Origin: Podospora pseudocomata
Lineage: Eukaryota > Ascomycota > Sordariomycetes > Sordariales > Podosporaceae
Direction of reading: 5' to 3'
Assembly (NCBI RefSeq): GCF_035222375.1
Contig: NC_085889.1
Span: 310,001 to 374,000 of the forward strand
Length of the DNA: 64,000 nucleotides
Shown here: positions 54,879 to 64,000 of the stretch, piece by piece
Position numbering within the stretch: the first letter of the stretch is position 1
Layout of the letters: the number at the start of each line of letters is the position of its first letter
The notes under the pieces: generated by a model
Told to the model about the DNA's origin: nothing
What the model saw: the letters and a program-made list of their open reading frames with translations, nothing else
The model's database searches: none
Program-made: the position numbers and the translations under genes

Positions 54879-55330
54879 CCTGCTGTGTAGGTAAGGCTTG
54901 TCTTGTGGTCGCGTTCATGATGAACAAGGCGTGCGTTGTGAGGGGTCAATGGCACCGGACCCACAAATAGCCGAGGTTGGACCAGGGAGGGTTAGGGGTC
55001 TGGCAGGGTGTTACCCCTGAGCCCCCTGAATTGAGATGACCATGACACACACACGAGTCAATTGCATTTTTCCAATTTGTTAAAGAGAGTATCAAGTTTG
55101 TTATTTATCTAAAAAATAAAAATAAAATAAAAGAGCGTATGAAGTTAGATATCGGTGAAGACTGTCCAAATATCACCAACCTTCATTCCCATAAATACCG
55201 CCTCATCTCCATCACCGCATATGAAACCATTATGAAAAGTCACTTCCATCATCACTTGGCCCATTCACCATGACCGTCGTAAAGAAATGTTCCCCGCCCT
55301 GATTATTCCCACTATATCCAAGGGCGTCCC
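54879..55330. other. Spacer left of the lectin/pore-former gene
   Basis: No gene is recognised. An AT-rich stretch around 55100-55140 includes AAATAAAAATAAAATAAAA. It should contain the promoter of the SGNH gene and the 3' UTR of the next gene. Confidence 0.5.
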
Positions 55331-56728
55331 TCATGCAGCGAGACCAACGCAAACATGGTAGCCGCGGTAGAGGTTGTCGCACTCAAAGTCAATCGTGACC
55401 TTTTTGTTCAACGCGTAAAACTCGTCCAAGGTGATCCCTGCTCCCTGCGCAATATCGTGGCATGTATCTCCAGCGACCACCTTGTGGAATTCAGCGCAGT
55501 TCTCAACGGTGCCTGGCTGTGGCTTGATCCCCGTTGAGGGAGAAGACGAAGGAGTCGAGAGAGATGTTGTGGTGACGGTGATGAATCCGGTAGGTGTGGG
55601 TGTGGGAGTCTGCACAGCTGGTTGGGTTGACCCGGGACGGACAAGCTCTGGGTACAGCGGGCTGCATTGTGAAATGACCTCGGACACGTCTACCCTCTTC
55701 AAAGTGCCCCGAGTAGGTATTCTGTAGACTCTGACACCAGTGTCGAGGACGAGAACGCCGTCCCATCCGATATTCAGGTTGCCTGACCAAACCTGCGCCG
55801 TGCAACTAGGGAACTCATTAGCAACTGGTGTGAGACAGTGCAGGCATTGTGTCACTTACTCAACAGCCTCCTCGGGTCCATTAATCCGTCCGCCAAGGGA
55901 CCAGGTCAATGTCTTATCTTTGCTCTGAGTCGTCGACTGGCTAGAGGAAGAGCTCGTAGACCATGACACGGATGTCTCGACACTCACGACGTCGGGAATG
56001 CCAGCTTTGATGGACATGCCGAAAGTCAAACTGGTAGACGATGAAGTTGTCCAAGTCGTGGATGTAGAACGCATGATCGTGTCACCGAAGCTCCAGTTGT
56101 GGGCCACTCCATCCCATTTCACCTTTTTGGTGCTTAATGTCTCCAGCTCGAGATTCGCAAAGGGATTGTACGAGTCAATGCGGACATCCTCGAGCACCGG
56201 ATCTTTGGCCAGCTTCCTGATAAAAACAGGGGACAGCTGGTCCATCTCCTTGCCTGCTCTTCCAACAAAGCCGATGAGCATTCCCGATCCAACCTCCATG
56301 ACAAAGTTTCCTTGACCAGTTGTGTCTTGCCCGTGATCAAACTCGCCTCCAATGGTGGTTTTGAACAGAATGCGGCCGGTGCGTTTTCCATCACCGTTAC
56401 CCCACAGAGTCATCTCGGTGATTGCTTCGCCTGGCTGAAAGTGGTAGTCTTTGGATTCACCCTCCAATGCTCCAGCGCTTCGGGTCGCGCCATCAGAGAA
56501 GGTAACCTGGATGCCCCGGAGAGTTTGCTTGTTCTTCGTGGTGGCTACCCTGAAGACGCGAATCTTTTGGACGGTTTGGCCGGTTTCCGCCAGCAACTCA
56601 AATTCGCTGCCTCCTTTTCCACCAACACGGAAGGTCGGCGCCCAGACGTCTCTCTCCCATGTTGCGGCAAGGGATGTAGTGGCCAAGAACCCTGCAATAA
56701 GGGAGGAGCAGAATTGTGTCCAACGCAT
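55331..56728 (-). CDS. Secreted jacalin lectin - aerolysin-like pore-former - LysM fusion
   Basis: Exons 56728-55860 and 55805-55331 are joined by a 54-nt intron and give 447 aa. Residues 1-21 are a signal peptide (MRWTQFCSSLIAGFLATTSLA). Residues about 30-165 are a jacalin-like beta-prism lectin (GGKGGSEFELLAETGQTVQKI, ITEMTLWGNGDG, GMLIGFVGRAGKEMDQL). Residues about 170-335 follow the aerolysin/natterin pattern, with alternating Ser/Thr-rich strands (STTWTTSSSTSLTFGMSIKA, VETSVSWSTSSSSS) that would form the membrane-inserting hairpin. A Pro/Thr/Ser linker leads to a LysM at about 396-442 (HKVVAGDTCHDIAQG, ITLDEFYALN, CDNLYRGYHVCV), a fungal-type chitin-binding module. The protein looks intact. 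Jacalin plus aerolysin is known from natterin-like proteins. The added LysM is unusual to my knowledge. The target may be chitinous or glycan-rich surfaces (inference). Confidence 0.85.
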
Positions 56729-59144
56729 CTTTGCAGTTAGATTTTAGCACATGGACTGTAAGGGCGTTTGTCAAAAGTGCAACAGTGTTGAGGAAGGATC
56801 GTGGGTTGATTGGTTGAAATGAATGTGAAGTGTATATCAGTGTAGGTAAGTAACGAAGGGATGGCTGAAGAGAGTGACTAGGTAGCAAGGATTCCCAACG
56901 AATGAACGATGCTCTCGGTGTTATATTCCTGCCTGAGACTGCGCGATGGGGGGAGGATTTAAACTCTGAGTTGAGTTGAGGTGGGAAACGACAGGACTTT
57001 ATACTCAGAATGCCTTGCCACTGACGACCTGATCTGATAGATACGTCTCGGTCAACGGGTCTGTTTGTCTCCCTTGTGGCGTGCGTCGACGACGTAGGTC
57101 AACACCATGTTCACGTCGTTAATCTGCTCTCAAGTCATCAGAGAACGCATGATAATTGACCAAATTTCAGGGGTATCGCCGTAGTGGCGGGTAGATCAGG
57201 GGTCAAGACTTGTAGGCGCTCCTCAACCCAGGCGGAATTTTTCATTGGCTGCCCAGGACCGGCGTGCAAAGACGGCATGTCCTTGGCTTACGAGCTTAAC
57301 CGGCCTAGCACTTGCAGCCCTATGAGCCAGAGCATAGGCCAACACGTCGATTTCAACTATCACTACCTGTTCCTTTCGTTGTGATTGTAGATGTATTCGT
57401 CCTCAAATCAATGCATCTTCGTCAGTAATTATTGTTGAAATCTGACTGCGGTCTGAGTTGAAGGTAGGTATCAACCACCGTCCCATGACTCCCATCAAGA
57501 TACCTCGTTCGAGTAAAATGGGCTGAATTTAGAGCTATCATGGAAGCCTTGAAACCCAATTGCAAGGCTCGCCTCAGCAACCCCCAAATATCCCGGCCTG
57601 CCCCCAATGCGGCCATGGTTTTGAAAGCGGAGACGTCATTTCAGGCCATCCCCTGCCCGCAACCAGACCGTTCTCGATACCGACTGGGACTTTTGGACAA
57701 TGCTCACGCTCGCCAAGGCAACTTCTGATATTCAGTCGATTAAGGTGGGACGTCTCATTTTCAGCTGACAGCGATGATTTCATGCCAACCTGCAGCTACC
57801 TTAAGCTGCATCTCAGCCTCATGTTAAAGTCCCAAATCCATCCTAACCTGGAGTCATAAAACGAATGCAGGAGCCGTCGCTGAGTTGACCGGATGTTTCA
57901 CTGTCTTCACCGGCCAACAACAGGTCAGAGCCTTGCGAACACTCAACAGCCACAGACGGAGCCTGGGCCCAAATCGGCAGCGGCCCGAAGGTGGTGTGGT
58001 CCGGGAGCCCGAATGATTGAAATTGGATCCGAATAGTAGACCGGTAGAAAGGGTTGTTTGTGTGTTGTCCTGACCTGATACCAAACTCCTGCAGTAGTGC
58101 GTACGGTCTCTAGGTCCAATTCTGATCAGCTCGTTGAAAGTCCTTAAGTCACAGCCTATCAAGGGCTTGCCGTGTACCTGAAACAAATTTGGCACTATCT
58201 GCATACATGTAAGCGTCGTCTAGGCCAAGCAACGCCAAGCCCCAGCCTGTTTAACGTGGGGAAGGGGAAAACCCAACGGGCTGGTCAAAGAAGACCATTA
58301 GTCGAGAGGAAAACATGAACAAGAGACAATGTAAAATCACCAGCTGTATACTGCTGGAACTTCAAAGTGTGGGTCACTTCCGCCATCGTTTTGCCGTAGG
58401 ATGATGACGCGGGAAAGGAAGTAGGTGCAACTCCAGCCAAGGACGCCACGTCGCAGCCTTGAGATGTCAAACAGAGAAATCGCAACAATTTTTTGCGGCT
58501 TCGGGTTCGGTCAACTGCGGAGGGAGATTTTCAGAGTCAAACTTAAGGAGATTGAGAGCTTACAATAGCCCTCATGATTCACGTCCATGAGGTAAGAGAT
58601 ATGAGTTGACGATCCCGTTGTCGGATGGCACGGGAGGGAAGCCACACTTGACCCAGGACCAGTCGGTCCTCGTGGCCAATTCCAGTTTAACATAACCAGA
58701 GACTACTCCTAATGGTGCTGCTGTCTGTGCTATATAGAGACCACTGGCCTATGAATAGCTTACCTAAGCCAAGACTGTGGGTTAGGGTTGTAGGAGTGTT
58801 GCTCCTTGTCAGATTAGTCAATGAAGCCCACTGTTAAGGAATTAATATCTCGGCAGTGGGACCTGGGCTACTGGGTTCGGCCTTTTCCAGCCACCCGGGC
58901 AACTTACACAACACAACAATTGATACGGTTTTAGACCCCATATACGATTTGACGCCCCTATTTACCCTTGAGCGCGTAACGTCATGATCCAAGCAACACA
59001 CCTCCAAGTCTATGTCTCTTAACCTCTACGATGTTAGAATCTTCTATACACTATGATGTTTTAAAATCTTGCAATTCTACCCCTGATAGCGGCTGCGCAA
59101 GCCAAGCATCGTATTTCGCATTCAGCCCGTGTGATATCTGGATA
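56729..59144. other. 2.4-kb intergenic region, no gene recognised
   Basis: The left end is the promoter of the lectin/pore-former gene. The rest has only short frames on both strands without domain-like composition. Nothing else stands out. Confidence 0.5.
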
Positions 59145-59389
59145 CCTGGTAAGTCTTTGCCTGCTTCATTCTTGGTTCGTATGTCTTTTTCCCTGGGTAT
59201 CGTCCTTCTCCTCCTTTATCGTTCCAACTTCGCAGGGCCAACCAAGCTATGCACGGTCCTTGTTACCTACTTCAAAAGTCCGAGGTCCCATCGTACATAC
59301 ACTATCTAATTTCTCGGCGCCCTCCCGTCCTATAAACGGAAGCAAAATGTTACAACCTGCACCGGGAGTGGATACAGACTGCAAGGCAG

Positions 59390-59870
59390 TGTCACGGCAG
59401 GGCAGACCACTGCGCCAAACCTGTTGTGATTGCTATCAAAAGCTACAAGTGAGCCAAGCTTCCCGGCTTGGCTCGCTCCAGTGGTATATATATGGTGACG
59501 CCGCCACAGCCGTCACATCTCCCCCCCCTCGACGAGAGCCCCCGCGAGCTGCTGCTCCAGCGAGGCCTTCGAGTGCCATTTATCATCGAGAAGAGGGCAT
59601 ATATATGGTAACTGAAAGTCCTACCACTCCATATACCCGAGCGCGGTCTTCCCGGCAGCAAGCTCCAGAGTACATGCAAAGCGGGCTCAGACTTTCCAAG
59701 AGCGTGGCTCGAACCCACGCTCCCGTGCAAGCTTGGCTCAAATGTCACGGCAGGGCAGACCACTGCGCCAAACCTGTTGTGATTGCTATCAAAAGCTACA
59801 AGTGAGCCAAGCTTCCCGGCTTGGCTCGCTCCAGTGGTATATATATGGTGACGCCGCCACAGCCGTCACA
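59390..59870 (-). mobile_element. TRIM-like non-autonomous LTR element (481 bp)
   Basis: Two identical 128-bp direct repeats (59390-59517 and 59743-59870) begin TGTCACGG and end CGTCACA. They enclose 225 bp. The host bases GGCAG occur on both sides (59385-59389 and 59871-59875), a 5-bp target duplication as LTR integrases make. A C-rich run (59520-59531) inside the left repeat is a polypurine tract on the minus strand, which suggests minus orientation. No coding capacity is present. The element looks whole, and identical repeats mean a young insertion. On the minus strand the right repeat holds a Pol III A-box match (59760-59770), and the interior a B-box match (59706-59715). Confidence 0.85.
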
Positions 59871-59954
59871 GGCAGTACGCCGAAGGTGAATATGACAGGA
59901 TGATCGAAGGTTGTGACAAGCGCCTCAGACACGGGTTCACTGTCAACAACAGGT

Positions 59955-60231
59955 TGTTCTAACAAAGAGCTACTGAGAGTAGATTGTAGACAAATGAACT
60001 TGAATTGCTTGCATGAGGAATCAGATTCCTCGACACGGGGAGCGCCCGGCGCTCCCCCCTATTTATGTGAAGCTATCTACATATGTTTCTGAGGTATCCT
60101 TGTACCTTTCTCAGTGTGCTTGTATTGCTTGCTTTTGGCCGCGGCCAACAGACCATGGCTACCGCTAACAGACCATGGCCACCGCCAACAGAAGGATGAA
60201 CTCCTTGCTAGTAAGACTCCTTTCTTTCTGA
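59955..60231. mobile_element. Unclassified 277-bp insertion with 5-bp target duplication
   Basis: CAGGT (ACAGGT counting one ambiguous base) stands at 59950-59954 and again at 60232-60236, and removing what lies between keeps the host frame open. The insert starts TGTTCTAAC and ends TTTCTGA. It has a GC-rich hairpin (GGGAGCGCCCGGCGCTCCC, about 60039-60057) and a short tandem repeat. It lacks a clean TG...CA pair and inverted ends, so a solo LTR is possible but not shown. Confidence 0.55.
60144..60191. repeat. 20-bp tandem repeat (2.4 copies)
   Basis: Units of the form GC-C/T-AACAGACCATGG-C-T/C-ACC follow head to tail at 60144-60163 and 60164-60183, with a partial third copy, inside the 277-bp insertion. 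Confidence 0.75.
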
Positions 60232-60658
60232 CAGGTACCACCCAGTGGTTCCTGTACAGGGGTATTACGCTTGGGGCGTAACACAAAATCAACAGTCAAG
60301 CATTGAGACAAGGATGCAAATACGAAGTACACCGCTATTGCCATTAGACCATCGGTATCGACAGATTCAAACCCATGACGCCCAGATCGGGTCTATGCCA
60401 CCCGCCAAGACGGAGATGCAACCTTAGGCTCCCCGTACGATATTTCCCGGTCTGTTGTCATCGACAACGAGCCAAGGACTTGGGGTGCCGATCCTTCCGT
60501 GGCTAGCTCAAAAGTTCAACGATATCTCATCGACGGTTGATTCTGGACGTTGATTTCTTCTTCTTCTTGTGGTGAATACCGTCACTAATCTCCAGTCCAC
60601 AAAGCTCAGTCTTTCCTTCTGTTCAAGGTACATTCGTTTCTTTGACCAAACCAAGAAA

Positions 60659-61222
60659 ATGCATTCGAAATTCTTGGTCTTGGGTGCTCTGCCCATCCTA
60701 GCCATGGCGCGGGCATATCCTCCTGTTATCAGAGGCCGGCAAGACCCAGACACCACGACATCCATCGAAACCTCTCGTCCCACCTCCCCGACTCACACTT
60801 GGACAGCCGCGGGTGATGCATCCGCCACAGGGCCGTGGGATGGACACTACACCGGAATCTACACCGGAACACTTCCCGACGATGACAGCGGCCACTACAC
60901 CGGTATCTACTCTGCCACTGCAACCGGCTGCTCGGGCACGTGCACTGGAACACCTGTCGCGGACTACACCGGCATATACACTCCCACTGGATCTGCGACT
61001 GGATCTGCCACCGGCTGCACAGGTATCTGCACTGGAACACCGACCGCGGCCTACACCGGCATCTACACGGGCGAGCTCCCCACCACAACCGGCCAGATCG
61101 CATCAAACGGCACAAGTACATCTGCACCCGTCGTCATCGGCGGGGCTGGCAAGGGAGTACAGGGCGCGAGCTGGGTTGGTGGAATCATGGCCGGCTTTGC
61201 TGTTATGGGGTTGGCTCTTTGA
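60659..61222 (+). CDS. GPI-anchored repeat protein with YTGIYTG motifs (187 aa)
   Basis: The ATG at 60659 gives a signal peptide (MHSKFLVLGALPILAMARA). The middle is Thr/Ser/Gly-rich and built from repeats: HYTGIYTGTLP, HYTGIYSATATGCSGTCTGTP, DYTGIYTPTGSATG, CTGICTGTP and YTGIYTGELP. The C-terminus is a GPI signal: small residues (GGAGKG) followed by a hydrophobic tail (GIMAGFAVMGLAL). The start was chosen because its paralogue at 62194 begins the same way. It is probably an O-glycosylated cell-wall or surface protein. Compared with the paralogue it lacks the Cys-rich domain and most of the mucin stalk, and has more YTGIYTG repeats. Confidence 0.8.
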   Translation: MHSKFLVLGALPILAMARAYPPVIRGRQDPDTTTSIETSRPTSPTHTWTAAGDASATGPWDGHYTGIYTGTLPDDDSGHYTGIYSATATGCSGTCTGTPVADYTGIYTPTGSATGSATGCTGICTGTPTAAYTGIYTGELPTTTGQIASNGTSTSAPVVIGGAGKGVQGASWVGGIMAGFAVMGLAL

Positions 61223-61825
61223 GAAGAAGCTGTATTATAACCTGTTGATGAAGTGGATATGGGCTTGGATATACATATGGATAGGTAGCTTGTTTGAGAT
61301 ATAATACAAGGTATTTAGCCGATAGTACTCATCGACGATAGCGATTAGGGTGACTTGCTTTGGTGAATTAGTTGACTTATTGTTTACAAGGTATGTGGTG
61401 ATAGACGAGGAATAGTATTAGGTACCTTACCTGGTAGGTAAGACAGAGAAACACACAGCCAGCGCTTTTCCAGCACCCGTTGTTCTCTTCATCAACCTGG
61501 TGCCTGCCAAATCATTCGCGCCGCTCGTCTTGGAAGACGTTTCCTATGCCTTGCTTGACTCATCGTTCCAACTTGGTTCCAAACCAACCAAGCCATGCAC
61601 GGTCCTTGTTACCACTCGAGAATAACGTACACCTTCCCACTAACAGCAACAAACACAAGTTCGCTGCTGTTGGTGTGACATTCGTGTTCAACATGTTGTT
61701 GGGCCGAAGTCGTCCGCACCTCATTTGACGGTGCCTTCCCGTCTTATTAAGACTCGATGAAGTCAGGTATTCATGTGGCACTTGACAGCTTTTGTGTGTA
61801 CTAGTCAGCAGACAAGCATTCAAGG

Positions 61826-62014
61826 TTGGCGATGTTGGATGCACATGCGAGGTACAGCGCCGCTGCCATTGGACAGCCAGTACGAAATGGATGCCAACCC
61901 CTGACCACGGATGGGATCTACGCCACTTGTCCGGATGGAAATGTGACCTTGATCTCACCATCCGATATTTCCCAGAGCCGCCAGGAAGGCTGTTGTCATC
62001 ACACAGAGGGTTAA
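61826..62014 (+). pseudogene. Possible relic frame shared by both duplicated segments
   Basis: A 62-codon frame (AHARYSAAAIGQPVRNGCQP, DGIYATCPDGNVTLISPSDI, then EGCC) aligns in a single frame with the counterpart stretch near 60315-60440 in copy 1, where it is interrupted. The Cys and Gly pattern is protein-like but no family is recognised. It could instead be the shared upstream region of the two GPI genes. Confidence 0.3.
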
Positions 62015-62193
62015 GCACACACGGGGCGCCGATCCCTCCGCGGCTCCTCAAATACTCGACGACATCCCGTGGGCGGTTGAGTCTTGTCCTTCCTTTTTAC
62101 ATCATCTTGTGGTGGATAGGTAATATCGCTAACTTTTAGTCCAACCGGACCAGTCCTTCGTTTTACTTACATTCGTTTTCAGTTAAAACAAAA

Positions 62194-63384
62194 ATGCATT
62201 CCAAGTTGTTGATCTTGGGCGCTTTGCCCATGCTCGCTATGGCACGGGCGTATCCTCCTCTTCTCAGAGGACGTACAGATGGCGGCTACGTCACGACTCC
62301 CGTCAAGACATGCGAGGATATTGGGCAGCAGACCTGTGGAGATGGTTGTGTTCCCTTGGAGTACAGCTGCTGCCCCACCGAGGAGGGAGCTTGTGCAGCT
62401 GGTTATAAATGCCAGATCGGAGACAACGACAAGTACGGGTGCTGTCCCGAAGGTCAGACATGTGTCGGCAATGGCGGCTCTGTCACGACCACCTTTTCGA
62501 CCGCACTTCCTTCTTCAAGCGCTCCTGCCCACGAGGAAGAGCCGCTCCCCATTGATGACGTCGAGGAACCCGAGCCAACTTCCACTGATGCGATCGAGGA
62601 GCCTGAACCGACCTCCATTGATGTCGTTGACGAGCCAACTTCCACTGAGACTGCCGAAGAGCCTCTGACCTCCGAACCAGCTGAGGACACCGAGCCCACC
62701 GGCACCGACCTTGTCGACGAGCCCGAGCCAACTATAACCTCCACCATCGTCGAGTCCGACCTCCCCAGCGTCACAGCATCTGATAGCTTCGAGCTCTCTG
62801 CCACGACCACCCAGGAGCCCGGCACCACAGTAACTGGCGAGCCCTCAGCCACCGGGACAGCGACCGCAACCCCCATCGGAACCCTCACCTCCCTTTCCAC
62901 GACCCTCAGCCCCCTCCCAACAAGCTACACAACCTCCACAATCTACACCACCACCCTCGTGACCATCACCTCCTGCGCCCCCACCGTTCCCTGCAACGGC
63001 GCTCCCACCGTCATCACAAAGACCATTCCCTTCACAACCACAGTCTGCCCCGTCACTCCAAGCATTATCCCCACGGGCACAACCAGGCTCCCCATTCTAC
63101 CCCCCGTCAAGCCGACCTACGGCTGCTCCCAAGGCGTCGGCGCCAACTGCCCTCGTCCCACTTCCCCAACTCACACTTGGACAGCAACGCGCACCCCATC
63201 GGGTACAGCGCCCTGGGACGGAAACTACACCGGAATTTACACAGGCTATCTCCCTACCACCACCGGCCAGGCTGCATCCACTACGTCGAAACCGGTCACG
63301 GCTGGTGCTGGCAAGGGAGTGCCGGGCGCGGGTTGGGTTCACGGAATTGTAGCAGGTGTTGCTGTTTTGGGCCTGGCTTTGTAA
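62194..63384 (+). CDS. GPI-anchored mucin-like protein with N-terminal Cys-rich domain (396 aa)
   Basis: A signal peptide (MHSKLLILGALPMLAMARA) is followed by a Cys-rich domain at about 45-95 (TCGDGCVPLEYSCCPTEEG and KYGCCPEGQTCVG). The ten-Cys pattern with paired CC resembles small fungal surface/granulin-like modules. A long Glu/Pro/Ser/Thr stalk (residues about 105-250) with repeated EEPEPTS-type units follows. Next comes the fungal wall-protein segment TTTLVTITSCAPTVPCNG with four Cys, then NYTGIYTGYLPTTTGQ, shared with the gene 1 kb upstream, and a GPI signal (GAGKG plus VHGIVAGVAVLGLAL). It is an intact, single-exon cell-surface protein and the paralogue of 60659-61222. Confidence 0.85.
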   Translation: MHSKLLILGALPMLAMARAYPPLLRGRTDGGYVTTPVKTCEDIGQQTCGDGCVPLEYSCCPTEEGACAAGYKCQIGDNDKYGCCPEGQTCVGNGGSVTTTFSTALPSSSAPAHEEEPLPIDDVEEPEPTSTDAIEEPEPTSIDVVDEPTSTETAEEPLTSEPAEDTEPTGTDLVDEPEPTITSTIVESDLPSVTASDSFELSATTTQEPGTTVTGEPSATGTATATPIGTLTSLSTTLSPLPTSYTTSTIYTTTLVTITSCAPTVPCNGAPTVITKTIPFTTTVCPVTPSIIPTGTTRLPILPPVKPTYGCSQGVGANCPRPTSPTHTWTATRTPSGTAPWDGNYTGIYTGYLPTTTGQAASTTSKPVTAGAGKGVPGAGWVHGIVAGVAVLGLAL

Positions 63385-64000
63385 GGAGACACTGGGGATA
63401 ATAGCTGATACAGGTGTTAGATAGCGTCGGTATGTAGTTGGATAAAGACATAGCACGACACTTACCCCGTGGTGCATTAATACAAGCAATCTTGGCATGT
63501 CGTGTTCCTGGGTCGCTTTCTTTCGTATACCAGACTGGTTATGACTCTGTCAGAAGTTACCCTCCTCAATCCCCCCCATCCAGCCCTTGCTCGCCTCATT
63601 TACCGCTTCCAGTCAAAGGGTGTTGCATATTCCTGACAGCCTAAGGTCATTGGCAAGAGAATTATGTTTCGGTTGTGGTCTTCTGCCGCACCACGGTTTA
63701 GTGGATAAGTTTAATCTAGTAGCACTCATTAGATTCATAGCCACAGCGGGATTAACCTTCAGCTTTTTTAAGCGCATGGTTATAGGCAGGGTGTGAGACT
63801 GGAAATGGAATAAGGGGCCGGCTTCGTATGATGAAGCAACTGGGAATTCGTTTCTTACTCGGAAGGAAATGCGCGGGCGAGTTGCTGGCTATAAGCCGGG
63901 GAGGTAAACAAAAACAGAGAAAATCAAATACCAATGTTCTTGTGGTTCGAGGCTGCTTGTGTAGGTGCCAAGAAACATGCTCAGCTCAACAACCCCAACC
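63385..64000. other. Right edge, no gene recognised
   Basis: The 3' flank of the GPI gene continues to the window edge. Short open frames on both strands show no family pattern. Confidence 0.5.

Larger units (their letters stand above)
59341..60426 (+). pseudogene. Host coding frame broken by two insertions
   Basis: A host frame with protein-like composition (NLHREWIQTARQ) reaches the first insertion at 59389. It resumes right of that insertion (YAEGEYDRMIEGCDKRLRHG) and reaches the second at 59954. It resumes again (YHPVVPVQGYYAWGVTQNQQ) and ends with a stop at 60426. The frame is the same in all three host segments, which suggests a real former exon. The family is not recognised. Its 5' end is unclear because a stop lies just upstream of 59350, so an earlier exon may exist. 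Confidence 0.45.
59145..61250 (+). repeat. Tandem segmental duplication, copy 1
   Basis: This segment and 61490-63400 are diverged direct copies. Shared landmarks in order are TCGTTCCAACTT, then CCAACCAAG-C/T-ATGCACGGTCC with TTGTTAC after it, then CAAGCATT followed by a related 120-bp stretch, then the GPI-protein gene with the same signal peptide and C-terminus. Copy 1 alone carries the insertions at 59390 and 59955. Borders are approximate. Confidence 0.65.
61490..63400 (+). repeat. Tandem segmental duplication, copy 2
   Basis: Diverged direct copy of 59145-61250, as described there. It has neither of the two insertions and so shows the empty arrangement. Borders are approximate. Confidence 0.65.

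Noticed and set aside
59131-59805. A 224-codon plus-strand frame
   Set aside because: It runs from host DNA through both the repeats and the interior of the TRIM-like element, so it is a chance fusion.
59955-60231. Calling the 277-bp insertion a solo LTR
   Set aside because: With TG...CA ends the flanking bases do not match, and with matching flanks the end is GA. The class is left open.

Overview
The window is nuclear DNA of a filamentous ascomycete, most likely a sordariomycete (inference). Introns are short (43-124 nt) and mostly GT-AG with CTAAC-like branch sites. Genes are densely packed on both strands. Single-copy ascomycete genes (eIF3e, BimE/APC1, VPS41) sit beside a polyketide cluster, a chromovirus and GPI-anchored mucin-like proteins. 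I worked out exon structures by eye from splice sites, frame and family alignment.

Layout. 0.2-1.7 kb: eIF3e. 2.5-3.5 kb: two small Cys-rich paralogues that share one intron position. 3.7-4.1 kb: a relic of an NLR-type nucleoside phosphorylase domain. 4.4-27.0 kb: a probable secondary-metabolite cluster. It holds an epoxide-hydrolase-like protein without its catalytic residues, a glutamine-dependent amidotransferase of the asparagine synthetase family, a P450 with a soluble N-terminal extension, a membrane cytochrome b5, a RidA-fold protein, a Rossmann reductase/epimerase, a Zn2Cys6 regulator, an FSH1-type hydrolase, and a highly reducing PKS with no release domain and a degenerate enoylreductase. 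28.6-40.2 kb: housekeeping genes (BimE/APC1, VPS41, a GST). 40.9 kb: an intron-containing tRNA-Ala. 42.5-49.4 kb: a Ty3/gypsy chromovirus with identical LTRs and a 5-bp target duplication, inserted in a host reading frame. 49.7-53.8 kb: a divergent organosulfur pair (SfnB-like and SfnG-like monooxygenases) with a perfect CYS3-type site between them. 53.8-56.7 kb: an SGNH hydrolase, then a secreted jacalin-aerolysin-LysM fusion. 59.1-63.4 kb: a tandem segmental duplication carrying two GPI-anchored Thr/Ser-rich proteins. Copy 1 was hit by a 481-bp TRIM-like element and by a second 277-bp insertion.

How the genes work together (inference). In the 4.4-27 kb cluster the PKS would build a reduced chain and the FSH1 hydrolase would release it. 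The amidotransferase would add nitrogen from glutamine, and the P450/b5 pair and reductase would tailor the product. The RidA-like and epoxide-hydrolase-like proteins have lost hallmark catalytic residues and may have new roles. The Zn2Cys6 protein is the obvious local regulator. The Sfn pair would recover sulfur from dimethyl sulfone-type compounds under sulfur limitation. The lectin/pore-former/LysM protein looks like a secreted defence or competition protein.
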